A stretch of DNA of 61,423 nucleotides from an uncultured Pelagibacteraceae bacterium (GTDB taxonomy: Bacteria; Pseudomonadota; Alphaproteobacteria; Pelagibacterales; Pelagibacteraceae), in contig CABXRX010000003.1 of the NCBI GenBank assembly GCA_902514745.1, forward strand, positions 1 through 61,423, read 5' to 3'. The notes under the pieces are model-generated. The model ran no database searches and had not been told where the DNA came from. It saw only the letters and a program-made list of their open reading frames with translations. The position numbers and the translations under genes are program-made. Shown one piece after another: positions 17,243-27,316 of the stretch. Numbering within the stretch: the stretch's first letter is position 1; each line of letters opens with the position of its first letter.

Positions 17243-18244
17243 ATGAGTAAAAAAATTTTTTCAGGTGTACAACCAACGGGAAATCTTCATTTAGGAAATT
17301 ATCTAGGAGCTATCAAAAACTTTGTAGACTTAAACAATGATAAAGATAATAAATGTATTTTTTGTGTTGTTGATTTACATGCTATTACTATTAAGCAAGA
17401 TCCAGGAAAATTAAAAAATAATATTAGAGAAACTGTAGCAACATTTGTCGCAAGCGGTATAGATCCAAAAAAAAGTATAATTTTTAATCAATCAGCAGTA
17501 TCTGCTCATGCCGAAGGAGCATGGATTTTAAGTTGTGTTGCTAGAATGGGATGGTTAAACAGAATGACTCAATTTAAAGAAAAAGCAGGAAAAGATAAAG
17601 AAAAGGCAAGCATTGGTCTTTATTCGTACCCAGTATTAATGGCAGCTGATATTCTATTGTACGATGCCACACATGTTCCAGTAGGAGATGATCAAAAACA
17701 ACATTTAGAATTATGTAGAGATATTGCTCAAAAATTTAATAATGATTTTGAGATAGAAAATTTTCTTCAGGTCCCTGAACCCCTTATTCAAAAAGAATTT
17801 TCAAGAATTATGAGTTTAAAGGATGGATCAAAAAAAATGAGTAAATCCGAACTATCTGATTTAAGTAGAATTAATTTAACAGACGATAAAGATCAAATAA
17901 TAAATAAAATTAAAAAAGCAAAAACAGACCCTTTGCCAATGCCAAACGAAATAGAAGAACTTGATGAAAGATTGGAAGCGAAAAATTTATTAGGAATATA
18001 TTCAAGTCTTACTAACTCTTCTTTACAAAATTCAATTCAACTCTTTGCAGGTAAAAATTTTTCTGAATTTAAAGAAATGTTAGCAGGAGAATTAGTTGAT
18101 AAAATTGAACCTATTTCCAAAGAAATAAAAAAACTCTTAGATGATAAAAAATTTCTAGATAAAATTCTTCTAGATGGAGTTGAAAAAGCAAATGTAATTG
18201 CGACAAAAAAGATTGAAAGAATTAAAGAAATAGTGGGTTTTTAG
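17243..18244 (+). CDS. trpS: Tryptophanyl-tRNA synthetase
   Basis: 333 residues, class I synthetase. The HIGH-type motif is PTGNLHLGN (11-19) and KMSKS is at 198-202. [15 protein letters not shown] (148-162) and [13 protein letters not shown] are characteristic of bacterial TrpRS. It charges tRNA-Trp. It starts 4 nt after murJ, so it is probably in one transcript with it. Confidence 0.98.
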   Translation: MSKKIFSGVQPTGNLHLGNYLGAIKNFVDLNNDKDNKCIFCVVDLHAITIKQDPGKLKNNIRETVATFVASGIDPKKSIIFNQSAVSAHAEGAWILSCVARMGWLNRMTQFKEKAGKDKEKASIGLYSYPVLMAADILLYDATHVPVGDDQKQHLELCRDIAQKFNNDFEIENFLQVPEPLIQKEFSRIMSLKDGSKKMSKSELSDLSRINLTDDKDQIINKIKKAKTDPLPMPNEIEELDERLEAKNLLGIYSSLTNSSLQNSIQLFAGKNFSEFKEMLAGELVDKIEPISKEIKKLLDDKKFLDKILLDGVEKANVIATKKIERIKEIVGF

Positions 18245-18296
18245 ATAAAATTCATTATCAAGTTTTAATTTTTTAAATATTCACTATATATAAATT

Positions 18297-18836
18297 ATGT
18301 TCGTTCAAACAGAAGTAACACCAAATCCTAACTCACTTAAGTTCCTACCTGGAAAAAAGGTATCTAATAGTGGTCCATACGAAATTACCAATAAAAATGA
18401 TACTCAAAATACCCTTGTAAGAAATTTATTATCTATCAATGGAGTTGAAGGAATTTTTTTAGGAGAAGATTTTATCTCTATTAATAAAAAAGAGATAACC
18501 AAATGGGATGATATAAAGCATATTGTAATTTCATTTATCAATGATTTTTATGCTGAAGGAAAAGAATTAGTTATTGATGAGAGCTTGGACGAACAAAATT
18601 CGAATTTAGATGAACTTGAACAAAAAATAGTAAAAATTTTAGATCAAAAAATAAGACCTGCAGTAGCAAGAGATGGTGGTGACATTAAATTTAAAGAATT
18701 TAAAGATGGTGTTGTAAAAGTTCAATTACAGGGTAGCTGCTCAGGATGTCCAAGTTCTACAATGACATTAAAACAAGGAGTTCAAAATCTTTTATGCCAT
18801 TATTTGCCAGAGGTAAAAGAAGTAATTGCAATTTAG
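18297..18836 (+). CDS. NfuA-type Fe-S cluster scaffold protein
   Basis: 179 residues. The N-terminal Nfu_N domain begins FVQTEVTPNPNSLKFLPG (residues 2-19); the C-terminal NifU-like domain has RPAVARDGGDI (120-130) and the cluster motif CSGC (Cys148 and Cys151) followed by PSSTMTLK. Two subunits would share a 4Fe-4S cluster for delivery to apoproteins such as those encoded here (miaB, nth, fdxA). A TATATAAA box lies about 10 nt before the start in the 52-nt spacer after trpS. Confidence 0.93.
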   Translation: MFVQTEVTPNPNSLKFLPGKKVSNSGPYEITNKNDTQNTLVRNLLSINGVEGIFLGEDFISINKKEITKWDDIKHIVISFINDFYAEGKELVIDESLDEQNSNLDELEQKIVKILDQKIRPAVARDGGDIKFKEFKDGVVKVQLQGSCSGCPSSTMTLKQGVQNLLCHYLPEVKEVIAI

Positions 18837-18840
18837 AAAT

Positions 18841-19896
18841 ATGAAAAATAATCAAGATTTATTAGAACAAAAAAATAAAAATACTTTATTAAGAATTTTT
18901 CTAAGTAGTTTTTTAATTATTTCTTTTTTCTATATCATTCCAATATTTATAAACTTTGCTGATAAAAATTTTTATACTAAAGAGTATAAGAATAATTCTA
19001 AAAAGATTCTAGCATATACTCTAAATAATAAAGATAAAAATACAGAAGAAAATGAAACTTTAAATGAAGAAGAGGTATTGGTCGATGTTTATAGTTTAAA
19101 TAACAGTGAGACTGAGGCTGTTTATTTAAGTGCCGCAAGAATAAGTAAATTATTTAAAGAAACTGACTACAATCTTAATGATGTTAGAAAAAAGAAATTA
19201 GTAAAACCAGTTGCATTAACATTACTACCTAATGAATTAAAAATGATTGATAATGTTAAAAAAAGAAAAGAATTTTTTATACAAATTGTTTTGCCTTTGA
19301 TTATAAAAGAAAACAACATAATCAAGAAAGACAGAAGAACACTTTTTGACATTATCAACAAAAGCAATAACACAAACTTAGAATTAAGCTGGCTTGAAAA
19401 AAAATACAAACAATATGGTATAAAATCTAGAGATCTATCATCATTAAAAATTAGAATGGATGAAATACCAGTATCTCTTGCAATTGCTCAGGCAGCAAAA
19501 GAAACAGGCTGGGGAACCTCTAGATTTGCTCAAGAAGGTAATGCTTTATTTGGACAATGGACTTGGTCAGGACAGGGCCTAAAACCAAAAGATGCAAAAG
19601 AAGGAGAAGATCACAAAGTTATGAAATTTAATATCCTTCAAGCTTCAGTTAGAGCTTATCAAAGAAATCTAAATACTCATTCTAGTTACAAAGATTTTAG
19701 AAAAGCCAGAGCAAAATTTAGAGACTCAGACAAATCTTTAGATAGCATAGAACTTTCTAAATATCTAAATAAATATGCAGAAACAGGCAATCAATATGTT
19801 GAAGTATTACAGAAAATAATTTTACAAAATAAGTTGCAAGATTTTGATGATGCTAAATTACTACCTTCAAGTGTTGATCTAGAAAGTATTATTTAG
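18841..19896 (+). CDS. Membrane-anchored glucosaminidase-domain protein (Bax/LytG-like)
   Basis: 351 residues from ATG 18841; the frame opens at a TTG at 18826, inside nfu. A single transmembrane segment (about 16-38) anchors the protein, followed by a charged linker. The C-terminal glucosaminidase (GH73-like) domain contains SLAIAQAAKETGWGTSRFA with the likely catalytic Glu, ALFGQWTW, and YLNKYAETGNQYVEVL. It resembles E. coli Bax and is probably a periplasmic peptidoglycan hydrolase. Its stop overlaps the convergent deacetylase stop by 4 nt (TTAG). Confidence 0.85.
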   Translation: MKNNQDLLEQKNKNTLLRIFLSSFLIISFFYIIPIFINFADKNFYTKEYKNNSKKILAYTLNNKDKNTEENETLNEEEVLVDVYSLNNSETEAVYLSAARISKLFKETDYNLNDVRKKKLVKPVALTLLPNELKMIDNVKKRKEFFIQIVLPLIIKENNIIKKDRRTLFDIINKSNNTNLELSWLEKKYKQYGIKSRDLSSLKIRMDEIPVSLAIAQAAKETGWGTSRFAQEGNALFGQWTWSGQGLKPKDAKEGEDHKVMKFNILQASVRAYQRNLNTHSSYKDFRKARAKFRDSDKSLDSIELSKYLNKYAETGNQYVEVLQKIILQNKLQDFDDAKLLPSSVDLESII

Positions 19897-20957
19897 TTTT
19901 CTTTAATTGGAAATTGAATACCAAACCATCTCCATTTACCATTGTCATTTAGGGAACAATTAATCCTACCTCTTCTTGGTATAAAAGGACCTCTAAATTT
20001 AATAGTTAACAAATTTTCATTAAAAATTGTATTTGACCTTTCCCATTTGTCTAATTCATTAGAATAACAATTAATATTTTTAATATTTTTTTGTTCACTA
20101 AAAAATCTAACTTTAAAATTAGGAGGATTATTTTCTACCAATAATTTTTTTTCTAAAGGAAACAATTGTTCATATTCAAGTGGAAATGAATTTATAACAG
20201 AATTGAATCTTTTTAGATCTCCATAATTTTCATTTATTGGGAATCTAGGTAACTCAAATTTATCTTTATTTAAGTCAATTACACCAGAATGTTGGCCGAA
20301 AGCAAAATCAAAATTTTTAGAGATATAATCTCTCATGAATTTAGAATATTCACCAAAAGGGTATGAAAAATAATTTGGTATATATCCTAAATTTTCTAAA
20401 AATATCTTGTTTGCTTTTTCTATATCTGAGATAAAAAAGTTATTGTCTTTATCAATAAGATATCCATGAGAATGTGAATGGTGTCCTATGATTGCAAATT
20501 CTTCAGCCTCAACCTCTTTAATTTGTTCCCAAGTCATATACCCCCTTTTTCCAACAGGTTCTGTTGAGACGAATAGAATAAAAGGGATTTTATTTTTTTT
20601 TAAATATGGCCATGCTTCAAGGTAGAAAGAGAGAAAGGCATCATCAATTGTTATTAGAATTTCTTTATTTATTTTTGCTTTATTAAAATTTTTATCAAAT
20701 TGTTCTGGATTAGAAAATTTATAATTAGAGTTTTGTATTATCTCCATTTGTTCAGTAAAAACGTCCATTTGAATATTTGTTGATGGATATTTATGTTCAT
20801 TAAAACGATGATACATTAATGCCAAAATACCTTCGTCCCCAGAATAGTATTTGATATTATTTTCATCTGAAATAGAATTTGTGATTATAAACAGAATAAA
20901 AATGAATAAACTTATTATTGATTGCGCTAACGAAAAAATTTTTTTAATGATTATCAC
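19893..20957 (-). CDS. Secreted polysaccharide deacetylase (NodB-fold) family protein
   Basis: 354 residues with an N-terminal signal or anchor (1-30, long hydrophobic run). NodB motifs are ILITIDDAF (motif 1, DD), HHSHSHG (motif 2, metal histidines) and YPFGEYS (motif 3). The C-terminal 100 residues look like a separate beta-rich domain. It probably removes acyl groups from a cell-surface glycan. The 5' end is odd: ATG 20957 lies 55 nt inside the divergent tsaB gene, so the two genes overlap head to head; no other usable start keeps the signal peptide. Confidence 0.83.
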   Translation of the reverse strand: MIIIKKIFSLAQSIISLFIFILFIITNSISDENNIKYYSGDEGILALMYHRFNEHKYPSTNIQMDVFTEQMEIIQNSNYKFSNPEQFDKNFNKAKINKEILITIDDAFLSFYLEAWPYLKKNKIPFILFVSTEPVGKRGYMTWEQIKEVEAEEFAIIGHHSHSHGYLIDKDNNFFISDIEKANKIFLENLGYIPNYFSYPFGEYSKFMRDYISKNFDFAFGQHSGVIDLNKDKFELPRFPINENYGDLKRFNSVINSFPLEYEQLFPLEKKLLVENNPPNFKVRFFSEQKNIKNINCYSNELDKWERSNTIFNENLLTIKFRGPFIPRRGRINCSLNDNGKWRWFGIQFPIKEN

Positions 20958-21288
20958 TTCATCTAATATTTATAATATTACTCATGAGAATACTAAAATT
21001 AATTATGAAAAATTAACTATAATTATTAATGATTTTCTTGGATTAAATGATTTAAAGATTGTCGATATTAATGAAATTTATATTAATAAAGGGGCTAGAA
21101 GTTTTGTTGGTATCAGAAACTCTTTATCGGTGGTTAAAGCCTTTAATTTAGCAAAAAAAATTGATTATTATTGCTATAGTCTTGAGGATTTTAAAGGTGA
21201 GAATGATCTAAGTCATGAAAACATTCCAAATTTATGCAATAAATTCAAAGTTAAAAAAAATTTGATTAATACCAATTTTTTAAGTTAA
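20902..21288 (+). CDS. tsaB: Short TsaB-like protein (tRNA t6A synthesis)
   Basis: 128 residues from ATG 20902, against about 220-230 for typical TsaB. The N-terminal strand MNKLIIDCANEKIFL and GARSFVGIRNSLSVVKAFNLAKK match TsaB (GPGSFTGLRIGLxxAKGLA). The C-terminal half of the ASKHA fold is missing or reduced. TsaB dimerises with TsaD for threonylcarbamoylation of A37 in ANN-decoding tRNAs. The neighbour fur follows after 8 nt; in larger alphaproteobacteria rimI lies between them and is absent here. An in-frame start at 20851 would add unrelated residues. The 5' end overlaps the divergent deacetylase gene. Confidence 0.78.
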   Translation: MNKLIIDCANEKIFLMIITSSNIYNITHENTKINYEKLTIIINDFLGLNDLKIVDINEIYINKGARSFVGIRNSLSVVKAFNLAKKIDYYCYSLEDFKGENDLSHENIPNLCNKFKVKKNLINTNFLS

Positions 21289-21296
21289 AATTAAAT

Positions 21297-21725
21297 ATGA
21301 CCGAAACAATTGAAGAAAAATGTTTATCCAAAGGTGTAAAATTAACTGAGCAAAGAAAAGTAATTGCTCAGGTAATATCTCAATCCAAAGAAGCATATGG
21401 TGAGTCAGATCATCCTGATGTTGATGAATTGTATAATAGGGTATCTAAAATTGATCCTAAAATTAGTATTGCAACCGTATACAGAACAGTAAAACTTTTT
21501 GAAGAAGCTGGCATATTAGCAAAACATGATTTTAAAGGTGGCAAAGCAAGATATGAAGCTATGATAGAAAGTCATCACGATCATTTGATTGATATTAAAT
21601 CAGGTGAAATAATTGAATTTGTAGATGAGGAAATTGAAAAACTTCAAAAAAAAGTCGCAGAAAAATATGGATATAAATTAGTAGACCATAAACTTGAGTT
21701 ATATGGGATTAAGAAAAAACCCTAA
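21297..21725 (+). CDS. fur: Fur-family ferric uptake/metal regulator
   Basis: 142 residues. The N-terminal winged helix contains LTEQRKVIAQVI and ISIATVYRTVKLFEEAGIL; the metal region has SHHDHLIDIKSGEIIEF. This is the Fur proper type (alphaproteobacterial Fur/Mur), distinct from the Irr at 37074. It represses metal uptake genes when iron or manganese is bound. It sits between tsaB and miaB, the usual place in alphaproteobacteria. Confidence 0.92.
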   Translation: MTETIEEKCLSKGVKLTEQRKVIAQVISQSKEAYGESDHPDVDELYNRVSKIDPKISIATVYRTVKLFEEAGILAKHDFKGGKARYEAMIESHHDHLIDIKSGEIIEFVDEEIEKLQKKVAEKYGYKLVDHKLELYGIKKKP

Positions 21726-21728
21726 TAG

Positions 21729-23057
21729 ATGAAACAAAAAATTTTTATCAAAACATTTGGTTGTCAAATGAATGAGTATGATTCTAATAGAATATATGAC
21801 TCAGTAAATAAAATTGGTTATGAAAAAACAGAGAATTATGAGGAAGCAAATTGTTATTTACTAAATACATGCCACATACGAGATAAAGCAAAAGAAAAAG
21901 TTTATCATGAAATTGGAAGAGTTAAAAAAATTTTTAGATCAAAAAAAAAACCATTAGTAATCGTAGCTGGTTGTGTTGCTCAGGCAGAAAATCAAGAAAT
22001 GCTTAAACGAGAACCTTACATTGATCTTGTGATTGGACCGCAAGCCTATCATAAAATTAATGATACAATTTTAAATTATATAAAAAAAAATAAAAAAGCT
22101 GAAGAAACAGAGTTTGATGCAATCTCAAAATTTGAATATTTTAATAAAATTAAAAATAATTCAGGAAAGATTTCTTCATTTTTAACAATACAAGAAGGTT
22201 GTGATAAGTTTTGTCATTTTTGTGTAGTCCCGTATACGAGAGGTCCAGAATACTCTCGACCATTTAAACGAATATTAGATGAGGCTAAATATTTAGCTGA
22301 TACTGGTACACAAGAAATAATTTTGCTAGGGCAAAATGTAAATGCTTATAATGATGAAAAGTATAGATTATCAGATTTAATATTAGAGATTGAAAAATAT
22401 TCTGACATTAAAAGAATTAGGTATACAACATCGCATCCAAAAGATATGTCAAATGATTTAATTGAAGTTTATAAATACTCAAAAAAGCTTATGCCTCTGG
22501 TTCATTTACCAGTTCAAAGTGGTTCTAATAAAATTTTAGAACTTATGAACAGAAAACACACTATTAATGAATATTATAAAATATATGAACGGCTTAAAGA
22601 AATAAACCCTAATATACAATTTTCGAGTGATTTTATAATAGGCTATCCGGATGAAGATGAAAAGGATTTTCAATCTACTTTTGAACTTATTCAAAATATT
22701 AAGTTTATTAATTCTTATTCTTTTATTTTTAGTCCAAGGCCAGGTACTGTCGCTGCAAATTTAAAATTGATTGACAAAAAAATTTCTATGGAAAGATTAG
22801 AAAAAATTCAAAGTCAGTTATATGATAATCAAAAGCATATGAATAAGTCATTAGAAGAAAAAACAATTAACGTTTTAGTTGAGAATTTAACTGAGGATAA
22901 ATTACAAGTATTTGGTCGATCTGAATATATGACATCAGTTATTTTTAATGGTAAAAAAGATGATATTGGAAAAATTGTGCCAGTAAAAATTAATAAAAGT
23001 AATCGAAGTACTTTGTTTGGTGAAAGAGTTTATAGCTTTAATCAAAAGGTAGCATAA
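21729..23057 (+). CDS. miaB: tRNA-2-methylthio-N6-dimethylallyladenosine synthase
   Basis: 442 residues. The UPF0004 domain supplies Cys12, Cys48 and Cys82; the radical-SAM motif is Cys158-Cys162-Cys165 (CDKFCHFC) followed by VPYTRG. The TRAM domain lies in the last 60 residues. MiaB inserts a methylthio group at C2 of i6A37 in tRNAs and needs two 4Fe-4S clusters. The gene starts 3 nt after fur and is 2 nt before phoH. Confidence 0.97.
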   Translation: MKQKIFIKTFGCQMNEYDSNRIYDSVNKIGYEKTENYEEANCYLLNTCHIRDKAKEKVYHEIGRVKKIFRSKKKPLVIVAGCVAQAENQEMLKREPYIDLVIGPQAYHKINDTILNYIKKNKKAEETEFDAISKFEYFNKIKNNSGKISSFLTIQEGCDKFCHFCVVPYTRGPEYSRPFKRILDEAKYLADTGTQEIILLGQNVNAYNDEKYRLSDLILEIEKYSDIKRIRYTTSHPKDMSNDLIEVYKYSKKLMPLVHLPVQSGSNKILELMNRKHTINEYYKIYERLKEINPNIQFSSDFIIGYPDEDEKDFQSTFELIQNIKFINSYSFIFSPRPGTVAANLKLIDKKISMERLEKIQSQLYDNQKHMNKSLEEKTINVLVENLTEDKLQVFGRSEYMTSVIFNGKKDDIGKIVPVKINKSNRSTLFGERVYSFNQKVA

Positions 23058-23059
23058 AA

Positions 23060-24055
23060 TTGAACAGCTTAATAAAAAAAAATATCGATACATCATTAAA
23101 GTTTGTTTATTCTGATAATAATTCTCTAAGCGTTATTTTTCATGACAATGAACTCTTAATTGGTGTTGTGGGCGAGTTTAACAAAAATTTAAAAGAATTA
23201 GAAAAAATTACAGAAACAAGTTTATACTCCAGAGGTAACTCTATTCTTATTAAGTCTAATTCTGAAAAAAATGAAATAGTTAAAAATGCTATAAAATTTC
23301 TAGCTAATCAATTCATTAATAATGGCAATATTGAAAACAAAGATATACTTTCATCAGTTGATAATTTTATGATTAATGAAAAAGTAAAAAATAATAATGT
23401 CACAGATATAATTAAGACTCCAAAAAAATCAATTATTCCAAGATCAGAAAAACAAAAAGATTATGTAAGAGCTTTGAGGCAAAGTGATATAATAATTTCA
23501 GCAGGCCCAGCGGGAACTGGTAAAACATTTTTAGCAGTAGCTGTAGGTCTTACGATGTTATTAGAAAAAAAAATCGAAAGAATAATTTTATCTAGACCAG
23601 CGGTTGAAGCAGGAGAAAGATTAGGATTCTTACCTGGTGATATGAAAGAAAAAGTTGATCCTTATTTGAGACCTTTATACGATTCTTTGTATGATCTTTT
23701 TGATTTTGAGAAAATTCAAAGAATGATTGAAATTGGTGATATTGAAATAGCACCACTTGCTTTTATGAGAGGAAGAACTTTAAAAAATTCTTTTGCAATC
23801 TTGGATGAGTCCCAGAATGCAACTGACACTCAAATTAAAATGTTTTTAACCAGAATAGGAGAAAACTCCAAAATAGTTGTAAATGGTGATCCAACGCAAA
23901 TTGATTTACCAAATAAAAATATGTCAGGGCTTGTGAGGTCGAAAGAGTTATTGGGTCACTTGAAGGAAATATCAGTAGTTGATTTTGATCACTCAGATGT
24001 GGTTAGACATCCACTTGTTTCTAAAATAGTTAAAGCCTACTCAAAAAATGATTAG
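23060..24055 (+). CDS. ybeZ: PhoH-family ATPase (YbeZ)
   Basis: 331 residues. Walker A GPAGTGKT is at 149-156, Walker B is AILDESQNAT, and ILSRPAVEAGERLGFLPGDMKEKVDPYLRPLYD follows Walker A (landmarks RPAVEAG, LPGDM, DPYLRPLYD). The start is TTG at 23060, 2 nt after miaB; no nearer ATG preserves the N-terminal domain. PhoH2/YbeZ works with YbeY in ribosome and RNA maturation; ybeY overlaps its end by 8 nt. Confidence 0.94.
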   Translation: MNSLIKKNIDTSLKFVYSDNNSLSVIFHDNELLIGVVGEFNKNLKELEKITETSLYSRGNSILIKSNSEKNEIVKNAIKFLANQFINNGNIENKDILSSVDNFMINEKVKNNNVTDIIKTPKKSIIPRSEKQKDYVRALRQSDIIISAGPAGTGKTFLAVAVGLTMLLEKKIERIILSRPAVEAGERLGFLPGDMKEKVDPYLRPLYDSLYDLFDFEKIQRMIEIGDIEIAPLAFMRGRTLKNSFAILDESQNATDTQIKMFLTRIGENSKIVVNGDPTQIDLPNKNMSGLVRSKELLGHLKEISVVDFDHSDVVRHPLVSKIVKAYSKND

Positions 24056-24509
24056 TGTTGAAGTTTTCTCAGAAGAGAAAGCTTGGTCCAAAAAACTACG
24101 AAAAAAAGAGCTTTTTTTTAAAAAAATTTGCAATTTATTTCCAAGAAAATATCGATTTCCCAATAAAAAAATAAGCCTTACTCTACTTCTTTCAAATAAT
24201 AGATGTATCAAAAAGTTAAATAAAAACTTTAGAAATAAAAATAAGTCTACAGATATTTTATCATTCCCTTTTGCTAAAAAAACATTCATATCTAAAAAAA
24301 CTTATATTGGAGATATTATTATTAGTTATAATTTTATGAATAAACCTAGATCACAAAACATTAAAAATTTTAAAGAAAAAGTAATTAAAACTTTTATACA
24401 TGGATTTCTTCATTTACTAGATTTTGATCATATAAAAGATAAAGATTATAAAAGAATGCTTAGTGAAGAAAAAAAAATATATAAATCAGTAATTTCAAAG
24501 ATTAACTAG
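24048..24509 (+). CDS. ybeY: Endoribonuclease YbeY
   Basis: 153 residues. The zinc motif is H118, H122 and H128 (HGFLHLLDFDH). STDILSFPF and GDIIIS are the other family blocks. It matures the 3' end of 16S rRNA and takes part in ribosome quality control. The ATG overlaps the end of ybeZ by 8 nt. In larger alphaproteobacteria corC follows; here lnt follows directly. Confidence 0.95.
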   Translation: MISVEVFSEEKAWSKKLRKKELFFKKICNLFPRKYRFPNKKISLTLLLSNNRCIKKLNKNFRNKNKSTDILSFPFAKKTFISKKTYIGDIIISYNFMNKPRSQNIKNFKEKVIKTFIHGFLHLLDFDHIKDKDYKRMLSEEKKIYKSVISKIN

Positions 24510-24510
24510 A

Positions 24511-26052
24511 TTGATAAAAAAAGATTACATTGAAATAGTTTTTTTAATTACTCTGGGTGTAGCGTCATCTTTAAGTTTACCTCCCTATAATTACTTAATA
24601 ATAAATTTTTTCACCTTTACCGCTTTTTTTGTATTTCTTTTTAAAAAATCTAAATTAAATCAAAGTAAAAAATATTTCTTTTTTTATGGATGGCTGTTTG
24701 GATTTGGTTATTTTTTATCAAGCTTATATTGGATATCAATATCTCTAACATTTGATCAAAATCTTAAATTTCTTATACCTATAACTACTATTTTATTACC
24801 TTCTTTTCTCGGAATTTTTTATGGATTAGCTACTTTATGTTTTGTAATTTCAAAATCTAAAAAAATAGTAAGTGCTTTTTTTGTTTTTTCTTTATTTCTT
24901 GGAGTTTTTGAATTTATAAGAGGTTCAATTTTAACAGGTTTTCCTTGGAATTTGATAGCTTATAGTTTTGTTAATCACTTAGAAATATTAAGTATTACCT
25001 CGTTAATAGGAACCTATGGATTTAATTTATTTTGTATTTCACTGTTTGCTAGTCCTGCGATATTTATATTGAGAGAAACAAAAAAAGATATTGGAGTGTG
25101 TATTATTTTATTAACTTTACCAATTCTGTTTTTTTTGTATGGATCATCTTATAAAGAAAAATTTAATTCATTAAAAGTTGAAAACTACAACTATAAGGTA
25201 AGAGCTATAGGCTCAAATATTAGTCTCGATAGATTTTATTCTAATATTGATCCAGTCTCAGTAATAAATGAATTAATTGATATTAGTGAGCCCCAAAAAG
25301 ATGATAAAACTATATTTATTTGGCCCGAAGGAATACTCCCTGATATTTCTCAAGAAGAATTAATTGAATTTAAGTGGTTATTTGAAGAGACTTTCACCAA
25401 AAATCACTTGTTGCTTATTGGTATTAATAGTCAAAAAAAAAACAAAGGAAAAATTAATTATTTCAATTCCTTTTCAATTTATGATCATAATTTAGAAATA
25501 TTAAATTTTTATAATAAAATTAATTTAGTCCCATTTGGTGAATTTTTACCTCTTGAAAATTTTTTAAAAAAATTTGGTTTAAATGCAATTACAAATAATT
25601 ATCAATCCTTTTCAAAAGGAAATGATAGAAAAATCATAGAAATAAGAAGGGACAATTTTTCTTTAAAGATATTACCATTGATTTGTTATGAAATAATTTA
25701 TTCTGGTAAAATATTTAAAAACCCAAGTTTTGATTTAATAGTAAATATTTCTGAAGATGGATGGTTTGGTAAATCAATAGGTCCCAAACAACACTTTGCT
25801 CATAGTATTTTTAGAACAGTTGAAAGTGGTAAATATTTATTACGTTCTTCAAATAATGGTATTGCAGCTATAGTTAATCCATTAGGCATTGTAGAGCAAA
25901 AGGTTGAATATGGTAAATCAGGTTATGTTGAACTTAGTGAAATTAAAAAAATACAAGCAACATTATTTTCAAAATATGGAAATAAAATTTTTATAACGTT
26001 AATTTTACTATATATTTTTATGATATTTTCATTTAATAGACTTATCAAATGA
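24511..26052 (+). CDS. lnt: Apolipoprotein N-acyltransferase
   Basis: 513 residues: six or so hydrophobic segments in the N-terminal 215, then a nitrilase-like domain. The catalytic triad is visible as Glu in FIWPEGILP, Lys in [14 protein letters not shown] and Cys in PLICYEIIY. It adds the third acyl chain to lipoproteins, such as those encoded at 1-362, 12780 and 51060. The start is TTG at 24511, one base after the ybeY stop codon; I see no nearer ATG that preserves the first membrane segment. The stop overlaps the metK ATG (ATGA). Confidence 0.95.
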   Translation: MIKKDYIEIVFLITLGVASSLSLPPYNYLIINFFTFTAFFVFLFKKSKLNQSKKYFFFYGWLFGFGYFLSSLYWISISLTFDQNLKFLIPITTILLPSFLGIFYGLATLCFVISKSKKIVSAFFVFSLFLGVFEFIRGSILTGFPWNLIAYSFVNHLEILSITSLIGTYGFNLFCISLFASPAIFILRETKKDIGVCIILLTLPILFFLYGSSYKEKFNSLKVENYNYKVRAIGSNISLDRFYSNIDPVSVINELIDISEPQKDDKTIFIWPEGILPDISQEELIEFKWLFEETFTKNHLLLIGINSQKKNKGKINYFNSFSIYDHNLEILNFYNKINLVPFGEFLPLENFLKKFGLNAITNNYQSFSKGNDRKIIEIRRDNFSLKILPLICYEIIYSGKIFKNPSFDLIVNISEDGWFGKSIGPKQHFAHSIFRTVESGKYLLRSSNNGIAAIVNPLGIVEQKVEYGKSGYVELSEIKKIQATLFSKYGNKIFITLILLYIFMIFSFNRLIK

Positions 26053-27218
26053 GTAATTTAAAAAATTTTCTTTTTACAAGTGAGTCTGTCTCTGAAGGTC
26101 ATCCAGATAAAGTTTCAGATAGAATCTCGGATATGGTAGTTGATAGTTATCTTTCTGGAGATCCTTTCTCAAGAGTTGCTTGTGAAACACTTACAACAAC
26201 TAACAAAGTTGTTTTAGCTGGCGAAGTCAGAGGTCCTGAAATTAAACAAGACGAATTAATTGAAAAAGTTAGAAATTGCATAAAAGATATTGGATACGAT
26301 CAAGAAGGATTTACTTGGAGAGAAGCAACAAAAATAGAAAGTCATCTTCATTCTCAATCTACAGACATTGCAATGGGCGTAGACTCGTCTGAAAATAAAG
26401 ATGAGGGAGCTGGAGATCAAGGTATTATGTTTGGATACGCTTGTAATGAAACGGATGTTTTAATGCCAGCACCCATTCATTACTCTCATAAAATTTTAAG
26501 ATTAATGGCAGAAGACAGAAAGTCAGGAAAATTAAAAAATATAGAACCAGACAGTAAGAGCCAAGTTACTTTTGAATATTTGGATGGAAAGCCTACTAAA
26601 GTAAGATCTGTAGTAATATCTTCTCAGCACTCTGCAGATGTTAATCAATCCCAAGTAAAAGATTTATTAAGACCTTATATGCTTCAATCTATTCCATCAA
26701 ATTATCTTAAAGATTTTAATGAAGATGAGTTTTATGTTAACCCAACCGGTAATTTTGTTATTGGAGGTCCTGACGGAGATTGTGGATTAACTGGAAGAAA
26801 AATTATAGTAGATACGTATGGTGGTGCCGCACCTCATGGTGGAGGAGCTTTTTCAGGAAAAGATCCTACGAAAGTAGATAGATCTGCAGCTTATGCAGCA
26901 AGATATATTGCAAAAAATATTGTTGCTTCTAAAATTGCAGACAAGTGTTTAATTCAATTAGCTTATGCAATTGGTGTCTCCAAACCATTATCAATTTATG
27001 TTGATTTATTTGATAATGATTTGGATAAAAATAAATTTGTTGTTGATAGAATAAATAAAAATTTTGACTTAAGTCCTCGAGGAATTAGAGAAATGCTAAA
27101 TTTAAATAAACCTATATATGAAAAAACCGCTTCCTACGGACACTTTGGAAGATCGCCAGATGATAATGGTTCATTTTCTTGGGAAAAAACTGATAAAATA
27201 AGCCATTTTTCTGAATAG
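26049..27218 (+). CDS. metK: S-adenosylmethionine synthetase
   Basis: 389 residues with the MetK blocks [29 protein letters not shown], the glycine-rich [14 protein letters not shown] and [16 protein letters not shown]. It makes AdoMet from methionine and ATP, used here by rsmI, miaB and ubiE. It is coupled to lnt by an ATGA overlap, so there is no room for a leader: no AdoMet riboswitch precedes it. The stop is followed by the nusA promoter and terminator hairpin. The xre-type regulator often found before metK in alphaproteobacteria is missing. Confidence 0.98.
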   Translation: MSNLKNFLFTSESVSEGHPDKVSDRISDMVVDSYLSGDPFSRVACETLTTTNKVVLAGEVRGPEIKQDELIEKVRNCIKDIGYDQEGFTWREATKIESHLHSQSTDIAMGVDSSENKDEGAGDQGIMFGYACNETDVLMPAPIHYSHKILRLMAEDRKSGKLKNIEPDSKSQVTFEYLDGKPTKVRSVVISSQHSADVNQSQVKDLLRPYMLQSIPSNYLKDFNEDEFYVNPTGNFVIGGPDGDCGLTGRKIIVDTYGGAAPHGGGAFSGKDPTKVDRSAAYAARYIAKNIVASKIADKCLIQLAYAIGVSKPLSIYVDLFDNDLDKNKFVVDRINKNFDLSPRGIREMLNLNKPIYEKTASYGHFGRSPDDNGSFSWEKTDKISHFSE

Positions 27219-27224
27219 TTTCTG

Positions 27225-27252
27225 TTGAATTAAAAAAAAACTTTACTATATT
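27225..27252 (+). promoter_or_regulatory. Candidate sigma70 promoter of nusA
   Basis: TTGAAT at 27225-27230, 16-nt spacer and TATATT at 27247-27252, only 7 nt after the metK stop. Transcription would begin near 27260, upstream of the terminator hairpin at 27275-27301, so the hairpin would be in the nusA leader. Confidence 0.55.
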
Positions 27253-27274
27253 GCCCTTACATTATTGAATTTAC

Positions 27275-27301
27275 AAAATGGGCATAGGCCCATTTTTTTT
27301 T
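27275..27301 (+). terminator. Intrinsic terminator hairpin between metK and nusA
   Basis: The stem AAAATGGGC (27275-27283) pairs with GCCCATTTT (27288-27296) around loop ATAG, with a run of nine T from 27293. It ends only 15 nt before the nusA start codon, leaving no space for another promoter downstream. It could end metK transcripts and attenuate nusA. Confidence 0.85.
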
Positions 27302-27316
27302 GGAGCAAGCAAAAAT

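Noticed and set aside
26049-26060. AdoMet riboswitch ahead of metK
   Set aside because: metK overlaps lnt by 4 nt, so no leader exists. The hairpin between metK and nusA is a simple terminator stem.
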